From Deinococcus psychrotolerans (GTDB lineage: Bacteria > Deinococcota > Deinococci > Deinococcales > Deinococcaceae), in contig NZ_CP034183.1 of the NCBI RefSeq assembly GCF_003860465.1, positions 2,373,501-2,437,500 of the forward strand: a stretch of DNA of 64,000 bases, written 5' to 3'. Numbering within the stretch: position 1 is the first letter of the stretch; each line of letters starts with the position of its first letter. Positions 1 to 8,363 of the stretch are shown one piece after another. A model generated the notes under the pieces. The model was not told the origin of the DNA and searched no databases. It saw only the letters and a program-made list of their open reading frames with translations. Made by a program: the position numbers and the translations under genes.

Positions 1-1
1 T

Positions 2-937
2 GCGCCCACCGAATTCATGCACAGCCTGATTCATATTCGGCAGACGTTTGCGCCCAGCGGCCCGACTGACCTTCACGCGGGCCGCGTCACCGACGACACC
101 CAGATGATGCTGGCGGTGGCCCGCGCTCTGCTGGCCGCACCGGAATTCACCCCGGCGGCGCTGGAAACCACGCTGAGGGCTGAGTTCATTACTTGGCTCC
201 ATGACCCCGAAAACAACCGCGCTCCCGGCCACACCTGCCTGACCGCCTGCCGCAATTTGCAGCGGGGCGGCGCGTGGCAAGCTGCGACGGTGGCGCAGAG
301 CAAAGGCTGCGGAGCCAACATGCGCGTTCAGCCGCTGGGCCTGATCGCTGACGACCTGATTCGTGCGGGAGCGGCCCAACTTCAAGCGGCCCTGACACAC
401 GGCCACCCCACCGCCCTGGCCGCCGCCGACCTGACCGCGCAGGCGATTTGGCTGCTGGTGTCTGGTACTGAGCCGCAGCAGTTGGTGGCTGAATTGACGG
501 CCTACGCCCAAGCCCAGCGCAACGTTTATCACCAGGGCTGGCTGGGCGATGTGTGGCAGCATTACGGCGCGGCCAGCCCGCAAAGCTACATCTCGGAGGG
601 CTGGGACGAATGCTTGGGCGTGCTGGGCCGCTTGAACACTGCGCTCGCTTCTGGCCTTCCCGAAGATGCCGACCCCTGCGACTTCACTGGCGAAGGTTGG
701 ATTGCCGAGGAAGCCCTCGCCACCGGGCTGCTGTGCTTTCTGCTGACCCCGAATGATCCGGTGGAAAGCCTGCGCCGCGCCGCCGTGACCAAGGGTGACA
801 GTGACTCGCTGGCTTGCCTCGCTGGAGCGTTTGCTGGGGCTTACTTGGGGCTGGAGGCTTTTCCGGCAGAGTGGCAAGCGCGGGTTGAGTATGCGGCTGA
901 GCTGGAGCGGCTTTCGCTGGCTTTTGCTGCGCGTTGA
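2..937 (+). CDS. ADP-ribosylglycohydrolase family protein (5' end outside window)
   Basis: The family hydrolyses ADP-ribose from protein or small-molecule conjugates using a binuclear Mg centre. The reading frame is open to the first base, and the residues APTEF sit directly before the first internal ATG at 17. The family starts with a GDALGAPTEF-like segment, so the real start lies upstream and the ATG at 17 is internal. GRVTDDTQMM (about residues 22-31 from that ATG) is the first metal-binding motif. KGDSDSLACLAGA (about 259-271) is the second, with DSDS in place of the usual DTDT. The stop is one base before the next gene. Its position ahead of a NAD salvage operon suggests a role in recycling ADP-ribose or NAD, but that link is inference. 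Confidence 0.88.
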   Translation, partial: APTEFMHSLIHIRQTFAPSGPTDLHAGRVTDDTQMMLAVARALLAAPEFTPAALETTLRAEFITWLHDPENNRAPGHTCLTACRNLQRGGAWQAATVAQSKGCGANMRVQPLGLIADDLIRAGAAQLQAALTHGHPTALAAADLTAQAIWLLVSGTEPQQLVAELTAYAQAQRNVYHQGWLGDVWQHYGAASPQSYISEGWDECLGVLGRLNTALASGLPEDADPCDFTGEGWIAEEALATGLLCFLLTPNDPVESLRRAAVTKGDSDSLACLAGAFAGAYLGLEAFPAEWQARVEYAAELERLSLAFAAR

Positions 938-938
938 G

Positions 939-1430
939 ATGAGTCCAGAATTTCCTGCTCGTCTGTGGCAGGTCAGTTTGAGCGGCATCAGCATCAGCCA
1001 GACTCAGCGGTTCCCAGCGTACGCTGGCCCGACTTATTGCCACTGCGTGCTCCTGCAAACTCGCGGACAACAGCGGGCGAGTGCGGCGCTGCATGAATTT
1101 TTGAACGCCAGTTGGTTCCAGTGCGCTGATCTGGATTTTTTGCCGACGCTTCTGACACTCGAGGAGCATGGTGGCTCTGTTCACCTGCGCGAAGAAGGCG
1201 CAGCAATTCGCTGGGGCGAGCGGCTTCACATCTACCTGATGGGCAGCGAACCGGGTGATGTACCCGACGCCGATGTGGAATATGCCGCTGTGCGCGAGAT
1301 CGTGCGCCTTAATCTGGCCTACCTCTGCCTCAAACGCTTCTGGATAGACGGGCCTCTGGAGCGGGGGCAACCTGTTCGGGGCTTGCCGTACTACCAAGCT
1401 GAGCGCGGATTCAGGGTGCGGTGTATTTAG
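939..1430 (+). CDS. hypothetical protein
   Basis: A 163-residue protein I do not recognise. The ATG at 939 is chosen because it lies one base after the stop of the ADP-ribosylglycohydrolase, so the two are probably co-transcribed; the longer frame from 795 would overlap that gene by 140 bases. Several acidic and aromatic residues are scattered through it, with a helical-looking stretch near 120-135 (VEYAAVREIVRLNLAYLCL). There is no signal peptide or membrane segment. The codon pattern looks coding. Confidence 0.6.
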   Translation: MSPEFPARLWQVSLSGISISQTQRFPAYAGPTYCHCVLLQTRGQQRASAALHEFLNASWFQCADLDFLPTLLTLEEHGGSVHLREEGAAIRWGERLHIYLMGSEPGDVPDADVEYAAVREIVRLNLAYLCLKRFWIDGPLERGQPVRGLPYYQAERGFRVRCI

Positions 1431-1453
1431 AGAAATAGGGAAACAACGTCGCC

Positions 1454-1488
1454 TTGGGACTCACCATTCTAATAAATCCAAGTATAGA
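1454..1488 (+). promoter_or_regulatory. possible promoter of the NAD salvage operon
   Basis: The 83-base gap before nadV is A+T-rich relative to its surroundings and holds TATAGA at 1483-1488 as a -10 candidate. A TTGGGA at 1454 is 23 bases away, too far for a normal -35. A strong Shine-Dalgarno (AAAGGAGC, 1500-1507) follows, so this is a leadered mRNA. Confidence 0.35.
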
Positions 1489-1513
1489 TTATGAGAAGTA
1501 AAAGGAGCCGAAC

Positions 1514-2923
1514 ATGACTATTACCATGCAACCCTTAGCCGACAACAACATCATCTTAGATACCGACAGCTACAAGTCCAGCCACTTTCTCCAGTACCCC
1601 GCGGGCACGCGCAAACTGTTTTCCTATCTGGAATCGCGCGGCGGGCGCTACCCGGCCACCCGCTTTTTCGGGTTGCAGTACATCCTCAAGCGCTACCTGA
1701 GCGTGCGCGTCACCGCCGAGATGGTGGAGGAAGCCCGCGAGCTGATCACCGCGCACGGCGAGCCGTTTCCGTATGACGGCTGGATGCACATTGTCACCGC
1801 ACACGGCGGCAAGCTCCCGCTGGAGATTCGCGCCGTGCCGGAGGGGATGCTCGTTCCCGTCCACAACGCGCTGATGACCGTCACCAACACCGACCCCGCC
1901 GTGCCCTGGCTGCCCGGTTGGTTTGAAACGTCGCTGATGCGCGTCTGGTACACCACCACCGTCGCCACCCAGAGCTACTACCTGCGCGAGATTCTGAAGG
2001 CCGCGCTGGAGCAGACCTCCGACCGGCCCGCCGAGGAACTGCCGTTCAAGCTGCACGACTTCGGCAGCCGGGGCGTGAGCAGCCGCGAGAGCGCGGGCCT
2101 GGGCGGACTGGCGCACTTGATCAACTTTCAGGGCAGCGACACGCTGGAAGCCCTGCGCACCGGGCGCAATTACTACGGGGCCGACATCGCCGCCTTCTCC
2201 ATTCCCGCCGCCGAGCACAGCACCATTACCAGCTGGGGCAAGGCACACGAAGTAGACGCCTACCGCAACATGGTGGAGAAATTCAGCAAGCCCGGCAGCG
2301 TCTACGCGGTGGTCAGTGACAGTTACGACCTCAAGTACGCCATCAACACCCACTGGGGCGAAACCCTGCGCCAGCAAGTCATCGACAGCGGCGGAACCCT
2401 GGTGGTGCGCCCCGACAGTGGCGACCCAGCCTCGATGGTGCGTCTGGCGGTGCGGGCGCTGGCGGCCAAGTTCGGCACGACCACCAACAGCAAGGGCTTC
2501 ATGCTGCTCAACCACGTGCGGGTTCTTCAGGGCGACGGCGTGGACGAGGACTCGATTCGCGAGATCTTGCAAAACCTGATCGTGGACGGCTTTTCGACCG
2601 AGAACGTGGCCTTCGGTATGGGCGGGGCGCTGCTGCAAAAAGTGGATCGCGACACCCAGCGCTTTGCCTACAAAGCCAGCGCCGCGCTGATCGACGGCCC
2701 CGAGGGCGAGTATTTTCAGCCGATTTACAAAGACCCGGTGACTGACCCCGGCAAGCGCAGTAAGGACGGCGTGCTCGATCTGGTGCGCGAAGGCCAGCGC
2801 CTGGTGACGAAGCAGTACCAGACCTTTGATACCGAGTACCCCGACAGCGTGATGCGTGTGGTGTACCGCGACGGCGAAGTGCTGGTGGACGAGACATTGG
2901 AGGAGATTAGGGGGCGGGCGTGA
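1514..2923 (+). CDS. nadV: nicotinamide phosphoribosyltransferase (NAMPT type)
   Basis: Converts nicotinamide and PRPP to nicotinamide mononucleotide, the one-step route of NAD salvage, in the cytoplasm. The 469 residues match the NAMPT family length. The N-terminus has the characteristic DTDSYKSSH (about residues 16-24), followed by SYLESRGG. The centre has HDFGSRGVSSRESAGLGG (about 178-195), which forms part of the phosphoribosyl site. Later come SDSYDL and VVRPDSGDP (about 298-306) for PRPP binding. The start is fixed by AAAGGAGC seven bases upstream. The stop overlaps the GTG of the next ORF (GTGA), so the operon is translationally coupled. Confidence 0.95.
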   Translation: MTITMQPLADNNIILDTDSYKSSHFLQYPAGTRKLFSYLESRGGRYPATRFFGLQYILKRYLSVRVTAEMVEEARELITAHGEPFPYDGWMHIVTAHGGKLPLEIRAVPEGMLVPVHNALMTVTNTDPAVPWLPGWFETSLMRVWYTTTVATQSYYLREILKAALEQTSDRPAEELPFKLHDFGSRGVSSRESAGLGGLAHLINFQGSDTLEALRTGRNYYGADIAAFSIPAAEHSTITSWGKAHEVDAYRNMVEKFSKPGSVYAVVSDSYDLKYAINTHWGETLRQQVIDSGGTLVVRPDSGDPASMVRLAVRALAAKFGTTTNSKGFMLLNHVRVLQGDGVDEDSIREILQNLIVDGFSTENVAFGMGGALLQKVDRDTQRFAYKASAALIDGPEGEYFQPIYKDPVTDPGKRSKDGVLDLVREGQRLVTKQYQTFDTEYPDSVMRVVYRDGEVLVDETLEEIRGRA

Positions 2924-3588
2924 GCCAACAATTGGAGCGGCTTTTGCCAATCCTGTCCACCATTCCCGGCGTCAACATTCCTGTGACGATTCTTCAGGGC
3001 ATTTATATCGCCGCCAGTCAGCGAAAAATAGAGCAGCTTGAGGGCGCGTTGCAATACGAAATTGGTCTGCTGAATCAGAAGGTCATGGCCGGAAAACTCG
3101 TTCTGGACAGGGAATATGTCAAATCTGATTCCTTTACGGCCAACGTGATTCAAGCTGTCAGGGCCGCAGAAGTTGCCGAGACGGAGGATAAGTTGCGGTT
3201 TATCGCCCGCGCTCTAGCTGGATGCTCGCTCAGCTTTCCACGCCCTCAACTGGATAAGTTTCAAACGATGCGGATTATTGAGGGCATGTCAGATCGGGAA
3301 CTACGGGTGTTTGTTGAGTATTTCAAGATTCTCGACCCCATTGACCCTTACCGAGATTTAATTCCAGTCGATAGTCAGGTGTCCATTCCCAATATCACTC
3401 GGCAGGAGTTTATTGGCGCTCTCATGGGGCTAAAGCAGCTGGGTCTCTTCACGATGCAACGTGTTAGTGATCGCGATGGTGACTGGTTTAGTCCAGAAGT
3501 TTCATCAGGTAAGGGATTCGCGTGGCAGCTCACGGGCTTAGCAAGGCAGGTTGCCACACTCAGCCGTGTGGGATTTGAGGAACCATGA
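2920..3588 (+). CDS. hypothetical protein embedded in the NAD salvage operon
   Basis: A 222-residue protein of no family I recognise. It starts with GTG overlapping the nadV stop and ends with ATGA overlapping the pnuC start, so it is coupled on both sides. The first 50 residues are hydrophobic then helical (IPGVNIPVTILQGIYIAA, followed by RKIEQLEGALQYEIGLLNQK), resembling a membrane-proximal helix plus short coiled coil. The last third (LMGLKQLGLF...WQLTGLARQV) has the look of a winged-helix end. Base composition is close to half G+C on the lines I sampled, clearly below nadV and pnuC. That suggests acquisition by transfer into an existing operon. Confidence 0.7.
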   Translation: MSQQLERLLPILSTIPGVNIPVTILQGIYIAASQRKIEQLEGALQYEIGLLNQKVMAGKLVLDREYVKSDSFTANVIQAVRAAEVAETEDKLRFIARALAGCSLSFPRPQLDKFQTMRIIEGMSDRELRVFVEYFKILDPIDPYRDLIPVDSQVSIPNITRQEFIGALMGLKQLGLFTMQRVSDRDGDWFSPEVSSGKGFAWQLTGLARQVATLSRVGFEEP

Positions 3589-4178
3589 ATATCAGCTGGC
3601 TCACCACCCTCCCGCCCCTCCTCCTTGACCTCTCCGGCGGGTTGGCCGTTCTCGTCTCCCTCTACTTTCTGTTCGCCAAGGCGCGGGCGTACTGGCACTG
3701 GTCAAACGCCTCGCTGCTGCCGTACTTCCTGCTGTTTGTCGGCGGCGGCCAGTGGATGCTGGCGGGCTTGCAAGTCACCTACCTGCTGTTCGGCATTCAC
3801 GGCCTCTACCTCTGGCATTTGGAGGCGCGGCGCGATAGGGGAGAGCTGACCTTCAACGAGCCGCTGTGGTACGGCGTGACCTGGGTGGCCAGCCTCGCCA
3901 TCTTCGCCTACACCACCGTCGCCACCGACTTCTCCGAGTCATGGAACTGGGTGCAGTTCGCGGCGGTCACGCTGGCCCTCGTTGCCAATTTTGCCACCAC
4001 CCGCAAATGGGCCTGGAGCTGGCCGGTGTGGGTCACCGTCAACGCGGTGCAGGCGGTTTACTTCTGGCACACGGCGTACTGGGCCTTGTTCGGCCTGCAA
4101 TTTATTCTGGGAGCCATGAGCGTTTACGGCTACTTCGCCTGGAGAAAAGACGAGAGGCGCGTGGTCGAGTTTGCCTGA
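3585..4178 (+). CDS. pnuC: nicotinamide riboside transporter PnuC
   Basis: An inner-membrane facilitator for nicotinamide riboside or a similar NAD precursor. At 197 residues it has about seven hydrophobic segments, as in the PnuC family. The signature is the aromatic and histidine-rich core: SLYFLFAKARAYWHW near residues 25-39, FGIHGLYLWHLEAR near 67-80, and NAVQAVYFWHTAYWALFGLQF near 148-168, where the tryptophan and asparagine residues line the substrate path. It starts with ATGA overlapping the preceding stop and ends overlapping nadR by eight bases, so uptake and phosphorylation of the substrate are made together. Confidence 0.92.
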   Translation: MNISWLTTLPPLLLDLSGGLAVLVSLYFLFAKARAYWHWSNASLLPYFLLFVGGGQWMLAGLQVTYLLFGIHGLYLWHLEARRDRGELTFNEPLWYGVTWVASLAIFAYTTVATDFSESWNWVQFAAVTLALVANFATTRKWAWSWPVWVTVNAVQAVYFWHTAYWALFGLQFILGAMSVYGYFAWRKDERRVVEFA

Positions 4179-5175
4179 CAATACGGGCAAGTTCGCGCAC
4201 GGCCTGATCGTCGGCAAGTTCGCCCCGCTCCACGCCGGACACGAGGCGCTGATCCGCTTTGCCTTGTCGCGCTGCGAACGGGTCAGCGTATGGGTCTACA
4301 GCCGCCCCGACTTCCCGAGTATGCCTTCGCCTGTGCGCCGGGGCTGGCTGCGCGAGGTGTTCCCGGCCCATCTGTTTCCGCAGCTGACCCTGCTCCCCGA
4401 CGCGCCCAATCCGCCGCTCAACAGCGCCCCCGACGCCGAGCATCAGCAGTATGTCGGGGCCGTGCTGGACGGTTGGAATGTACGCCCGGACGTGGTGGTC
4501 ACCAGTGAAGCGTATGGCCCCCCACTGGCCGAGCGACTGAATAGTGCTCACCTTCACTTCGACCCTGAACGCCGCCAGACGCCGATCAGCGGCACGGCCA
4601 TTCGCGCCGACGTTCACGCTTCGCGGCATTTCCTGAACCCGCTGGTCTACGCGCATTTCGTGGAGCGGGTGGCCATCGTGGGCGCGGAAAGCACCGGCAA
4701 AAGCACCCTGACGGCAGCGCTGGCAGGCGATTTCGGCACCCATTTCGTCCGCGAGTATGGCCGCGACGTTTACGAGCGCGAGGACGGCAAACTGACGCCT
4801 GAACATTTTCTGGAAATCGCCCTCGGCCACCGTGCTCTAGAGGAAGAAGCTGCCCGCACGCCGGGCCTAAACCGCTCCCTGTTCGTGGACACCACCGCCG
4901 CCACCACCCTGATGTGGTCGTACCTGCTGTGCCGCACCGCCCTGCCGGAGTTGCACGCGCTGGCCAACGATGCCAAGCGCCGTTACGCTCACACCTTTTT
5001 GTGTGCCGACGACTTGGCGCACGAGCAAGACGGCTGGCGCAGCAACACTGAAGTTCGCGGCGTACAGCAGGCGTTCATTCGGCAAGACTTGGAAACGCGG
5101 GGCGTTCGGTATCAGCCACTCAGAGGCAGTCTGACGGAGCGGGTGGCTCAGGTGCGCGGTTTTCTTCGGCGCTGA
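4171..5175 (+). CDS. nadR: bifunctional nicotinamide-nucleotide adenylyltransferase / ribosylnicotinamide kinase, NadR-like
   Basis: Phosphorylates nicotinamide riboside to NMN and adenylates NMN to NAD. The N-terminal half is a nucleotidyltransferase fold with GKFAPLHAGH (about residues 15-24), the HxGH motif, and a second signature PISGTAIRAD near 140. The C-terminal half is a P-loop kinase with GAESTGKST at about 171-179. At 334 residues it lacks the extra N-terminal DNA-binding domain of enterobacterial NadR, so it should be an enzyme only. The start is a TTG at 4171, overlapping the pnuC stop by eight bases; no better start is available. It is the last gene of the salvage operon. Confidence 0.9.
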   Translation: MPDNTGKFAHGLIVGKFAPLHAGHEALIRFALSRCERVSVWVYSRPDFPSMPSPVRRGWLREVFPAHLFPQLTLLPDAPNPPLNSAPDAEHQQYVGAVLDGWNVRPDVVVTSEAYGPPLAERLNSAHLHFDPERRQTPISGTAIRADVHASRHFLNPLVYAHFVERVAIVGAESTGKSTLTAALAGDFGTHFVREYGRDVYEREDGKLTPEHFLEIALGHRALEEEAARTPGLNRSLFVDTTAATTLMWSYLLCRTALPELHALANDAKRRYAHTFLCADDLAHEQDGWRSNTEVRGVQQAFIRQDLETRGVRYQPLRGSLTERVAQVRGFLRR

Positions 5176-5202
5176 ACGGCTCTAGCGCTGAACATGGCCG
5201 CC

Positions 5203-5475
5203 TCAGCCGATCAGGCCGCCCATCTGCTCGCTGCTGTCTTCAGCCAGTGACCGGAACTGCAATGCTTTGTCGCGCAGGCCCATTTGGGCATAACACTCCG
5301 AGAGCTTGAGCGCAAAAAAGCGCATGGCCTGAGCGTCTTCGCGCCGCTCGGCAGATTCTAAGCAGGTGCGGTAGTGCATCACCGCCAAGTGATACTGAGC
5401 GCCCTGCACGGCGCTGGCGGCGCGGCAATGAAACATTCTCAGCGAAACGATATCGGTGGACTGAAGGCGGTTCAT
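5203..5475 (-). CDS. small TPR-like hypothetical protein
   Basis: A 90-residue, all-helical protein. Residues about 24-80 read like one and a half tetratricopeptide units (AQYHLAVMHYRTCLESAERR, then FALKLSECYAQMGLRDKALQF), with the alternating small and aromatic positions typical of TPR helices. It is transcribed alone, convergent with nadR. A TACACT box seven bases before the ATG supports both the start and a leaderless transcript. Its partner is unknown. Confidence 0.7.
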   Translation of the reverse strand: MNRLQSTDIVSLRMFHCRAASAVQGAQYHLAVMHYRTCLESAERREDAQAMRFFALKLSECYAQMGLRDKALQFRSLAEDSSEQMGGLIG

Positions 5476-5488
5476 CTGGGCCAGTGTA
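5476..5488 (-). promoter_or_regulatory. leaderless promoter (-10 TACACT) of the TPR-like gene
   Basis: TACACT on the minus strand (5483-5488) is followed by seven bases and then ATG. No Shine-Dalgarno is present. Confidence 0.55.
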
Positions 5489-5675
5489 GTTCAGCATGTG
5501 AGGGGCGAATGAAGTGCGGTGAACGGTCAGCAGCACTCAGGTTTGATGAGAAAAACCCGCCAAGCTAGCCTTCAGCGGCCACATAGCGCGTAACGAGCCG
5601 CCAGAGCCCCGACTTTGCACTGAGTACAGACGTGAAAACGCTGCCGTCCGATGGCCAACAGCCGCCGCGCCGCGC

Positions 5676-6566
5676 TTATTCCCGCTGCGACAGCACCGCG
5701 TCGGCGACAGCCAGCGCCGCCGCTTCCTGCACCAGCGTGCCGAGCAGCAGCGGATCGGCGGCGGGTAGGGCCGCGCTGCTCAGCACGAAAGCGCTGTCTC
5801 CGTCCCAGTAGGTGTGGCTGGGGCGAATCACGCGGGCCAGCGCTGCTTGAGCCGCGTCCGCCAAGCGCCGGGCGTCGTTTTTGGTGAGGGAGTGCTGGGT
5901 AACGATGACCAGCAGGGTGGTGTTTTCGACGTCGCCCGGCGTAAAAGCCGCCGCGCCCGGCCCCACCCCCGGCCCGGCCAACAGCTCTCCCGCTGGGCTG
6001 TACACATCGCCAATCGGATTGACTACCGCCAGCGCCCCCACACTGACCCCGTACCGCGACAGGTACACGCTGCCCAGCCCGCCTGCTACCGCCCGGGTTG
6101 GCCCCAGATACTTGCCGATGGTGGCCCCGGTTCCGGCCCCCACCCGGCCACGCGGTACGGCTGCCGAGCTGGCAGTCTGGGCGGCAAAGTAGCCCGCCGC
6201 TTCATCAGGCCGCGCCTTGGGGTCGCCCGCGCCAAGGTCGTAAATCACGGCGGCGGGCACGATCGGCACGCGGGCAAACGGGGTGGGGTGGCCCACGCCC
6301 TGCTCCTCCAGCCAGCGCACCACCCCGCCCGCCGCCGCGAGGCCAAAGGCGCTGCCACCAGTCAGCAGCAGGCCGTGAATGCGCTCCACTTTCTTTTCAG
6401 GCGAGAGCAGCACGCCCTCGCGGGTGGCAGGGCTGGGGCCAAGGAAGCTGGCCGAAGCCACCGCGCCCTCACTCGGCGGCAAAATCACGGTGCAGCCGGT
6501 CTGGCCGACTGGATCTGTCCAGTGGCCCACGCGGAAGTCGGGAACGGCGGTCAGGGTGGTGTTCAT
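5676..6566 (-). CDS. P1 family peptidase (L-aminopeptidase/D-esterase type)
   Basis: Member of the DmpA/P1 family, N-terminal-nucleophile hydrolases that cleave themselves and then act on small peptides, D-amino-acid amides or esters. The protein opens with VPDFRVGHWTD, the family N-terminus. The glycine-rich LLLTGGSAFGLAAAGG (about residues 67-82) and VGAGTGATIGK follow. NTTL at about 214-217 is where the chain is cut to free the nucleophile. I use the ATG at 6566 because a GACAAT box lies seven bases before it; an ATG at 6575 is the alternative. Length is about 296 residues, normal for the short form. There is no signal peptide. Confidence 0.85.
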   Translation of the reverse strand: MNTTLTAVPDFRVGHWTDPVGQTGCTVILPPSEGAVASASFLGPSPATREGVLLSPEKKVERIHGLLLTGGSAFGLAAAGGVVRWLEEQGVGHPTPFARVPIVPAAVIYDLGAGDPKARPDEAAGYFAAQTASSAAVPRGRVGAGTGATIGKYLGPTRAVAGGLGSVYLSRYGVSVGALAVVNPIGDVYSPAGELLAGPGVGPGAAAFTPGDVENTTLLVIVTQHSLTKNDARRLADAAQAALARVIRPSHTYWDGDSAFVLSSAALPAADPLLLGTLVQEAAALAVADAVLSQRE

Positions 6567-6579
6567 GCTCGGCATTGTC
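6567..6579 (-). promoter_or_regulatory. possible leaderless promoter (-10 GACAAT) of the P1 peptidase
   Basis: GACAAT on the minus strand (6574-6579) is followed by seven bases before the ATG. It deviates from the TANNNT pattern seen elsewhere. Confidence 0.3.
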
Positions 6580-6740
6580 GTTGAAATGCTGGCGGCTTGA
6601 TGTGAAGTCGCAGGCACGGTGCAGTACAAAGGTGGAAGAAGATTTCATCTGGGCGTTACCGTCGTCTGAAACACACACCCCGGCGCGACTTTCGGGCAAA
6701 GTGAAATTGAACACCCTTCATTCACAGAGGAGAGTTACCT

Positions 6741-7685
6741 ATGCCCGATGACCGTCAGGATTTATTCCGCTATGTGGTTGAGGAATTCGCCGAAGATTAC
6801 CGCGAGGGCGAAATGGAGCGCCGCGAGTTCTTGCGCCGGATGACCTTGCTGGGCGGCGGAGCGCTGGGAGCCAGAACGCTGCTGACCTCGCTGGGAATCG
6901 CAGGCGTGAGCGCCGCCGAACTGGCTCAGGCCCAAGCCGCGCCCCCGCAGCCGGATCAGGCCAGCGGCGCGGGCATGGTGGATCCGCAAGACCCGTCCAT
7001 CGTGGTAAAGCCCGTGACCTACGAAGCCAACGGCTTTACCAACCTGGCGTATTTGGCCCGTCCGGTGGGCGGCGGCAACGCGCCCGGCGTGCTGGTAATC
7101 CACGAGAACAAGGGACTTCAGCCGCACATCCAAGACATTGCCCGCCGCCTCGCCAAAGCTGGTTACGTTGCGATGGCCCCCGATTTGGTTTCAAAGATTG
7201 GCGGCACCGCGCAGTATCTCGACACCGCCAGAGTGTCCAGTTACCTCGCCCAAACGTCCGGCGACGAACACGTGACCAACTTGCTGACGGCCCTCAAGGT
7301 GCTGGAAGCGCAACCCGGCGTGCAGGGCGTCGGCGCGGTGGGCTTTTGCTTTGGCGGCGGCCTGACGTGGCGTTTGTCGACGGCTGCACCCGAACTCAAA
7401 GCGGCGGTGGCCTTTTACGGCCCCGCGCCCGACCTCGCCAAAGTGCCGGACATCAAAGCGGCGGTGCTGGGCCTTTACGGTGGCAACGACACCCGTATCA
7501 ATTCCGGAATCCCCGCACTGGAAGCGGCGCTCAAGGCCGCTGGAACGACCTATGCCACGAAGATTTACGACGGCGCAGGCCACGCCTTCAACAATGACAC
7601 CGGCCAAGGCTACGTCAAAGCCGCCGCCGATGACGCTTGGGCGCAGACGCTGAGTTGGTTTGGCAAGTATCTGAAACAGAGCTGA
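6741..7685 (+). CDS. dienelactone hydrolase family protein, probably Tat-exported
   Basis: An alpha/beta hydrolase of the dienelactone hydrolase family; the substrate is not predictable. The first 65 residues contain RREFLRRMTLLGGG at about 28-41, then a hydrophobic stretch ending in small residues, which looks like a twin-arginine signal with a long n-region. The catalytic triad is visible: the cysteine nucleophile in GFCFGGG (about residues 197-203), the aspartate in LYGGNDTRI, and the histidine in GAGHAF. ENKG after LVIH matches the family glutamate. The start is supported by a GAGGAG ribosome-binding site nine bases upstream. A shorter cytoplasmic paralogue sits at 8364. Confidence 0.88.
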   Translation: MPDDRQDLFRYVVEEFAEDYREGEMERREFLRRMTLLGGGALGARTLLTSLGIAGVSAAELAQAQAAPPQPDQASGAGMVDPQDPSIVVKPVTYEANGFTNLAYLARPVGGGNAPGVLVIHENKGLQPHIQDIARRLAKAGYVAMAPDLVSKIGGTAQYLDTARVSSYLAQTSGDEHVTNLLTALKVLEAQPGVQGVGAVGFCFGGGLTWRLSTAAPELKAAVAFYGPAPDLAKVPDIKAAVLGLYGGNDTRINSGIPALEAALKAAGTTYATKIYDGAGHAFNNDTGQGYVKAAADDAWAQTLSWFGKYLKQS

Positions 7686-7700
7686 GTCAAACGTCGCTTC

Positions 7701-8333
7701 TCAGAGCCGCTCACCTGCCCGCACCTCTGCCGCCAGTTTGTTTTGCGGCGGGGCCAGCGGGCAGCTCCACTGCGGATCGTAAAAGCAGGACGGATGATAG
7801 GCGAAGTTGAAATCCAGCACCATTCTTCCGTCTGCCAGGCTACCCAGATCGGCACTTTTCACGGTGTCCAGCAGGTAGCGCCCACCGCCGTAATGGGTCT
7901 GACCGCTGCCCGCGTCCCGAAATGGCAAAAAGATTCCGCCGCCGTACACGTCGATCCAGTAGACATCCAGCTTTCCCAGATCATGGTGCTGGTTGTGCAG
8001 ATTCACGCGCCCCACCCGAATCAGTGGCATAGCATGGCCCGCCGAGGTCTGCACCGTGAACTGTTCGGGCGGCAAATCGGTTTGGACGGCTGAACTGAAA
8101 GCGTAGGCCGGATCGTAAGGCCACACTGGCAGCGCCGCGAAGTCGGCCCACGCCTCCATCAGCAGCGGCGACTGCGGGTGCGATTTGAACAGTTCATTGC
8201 GTACCCGCTGCCAAAGCTGATGGGCGGCGGCCGGGTCGCTGGCATACAGGCGGCGCACCTCGGCGTAGAGGTCACTCATTTTCCTGCGCCAGTCCAGCAA
8301 GCTCAGCCAGTTTTCGGAAGCAGTTTCAGCCAT
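7701..8333 (-). CDS. DUF1684 domain-containing protein
   Basis: A 210-residue protein of the DUF1684 family, whose biochemical role is not settled. Recognisable features are WRRKMSDLYAEVRR near the N-terminus, FKSHPQSPL, the central strand-rich part with VYGGGIFLPFRDAGSG, THYGGGRYLLD (about residues 145-155), and the ending LDFNFAYHPSCFYDP...CPLAPPQN, which carries the conserved asparagine, cysteines and PxxN. The ATG at 8333 is set by the TAGCAT box five bases upstream. It is divergent from the hydrolase gene at 8364, with only 30 bases between the start codons. Confidence 0.85.
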   Translation of the reverse strand: MAETASENWLSLLDWRRKMSDLYAEVRRLYASDPAAAHQLWQRVRNELFKSHPQSPLLMEAWADFAALPVWPYDPAYAFSSAVQTDLPPEQFTVQTSAGHAMPLIRVGRVNLHNQHHDLGKLDVYWIDVYGGGIFLPFRDAGSGQTHYGGGRYLLDTVKSADLGSLADGRMVLDFNFAYHPSCFYDPQWSCPLAPPQNKLAAEVRAGERL

Positions 8334-8344
8334 GCGCCATGCTA
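8334..8344 (-). promoter_or_regulatory. leaderless promoter (-10 TAGCAT) of the DUF1684 gene
   Basis: TAGCAT on the minus strand (8339-8344) is five bases from the ATG. Its -35 region would fall inside the divergent hydrolase gene. Confidence 0.5.
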
Positions 8345-8351
8345 AAGGCTC

Positions 8352-8363
8352 TAGGCTGCGGGC
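8352..8363 (+). promoter_or_regulatory. leaderless promoter (-10 TAGGCT) of the hydrolase at 8364
   Basis: TAGGCT at 8352-8357 is followed by six bases and then ATG. Only seven bases separate it from the opposing -10 box. Confidence 0.55.

Noticed and set aside
1431..1513. Riboswitch or NrtR operator before nadV
   Set aside because: Only 83 bases with no stable stem and no clear palindrome; evidence too thin beyond a possible -10.
1556..2950. 464-codon open frame on the minus strand
   Set aside because: Fully antisense to nadV, which has clear family motifs and an RBS. The frame is open because of G+C-rich third positions.
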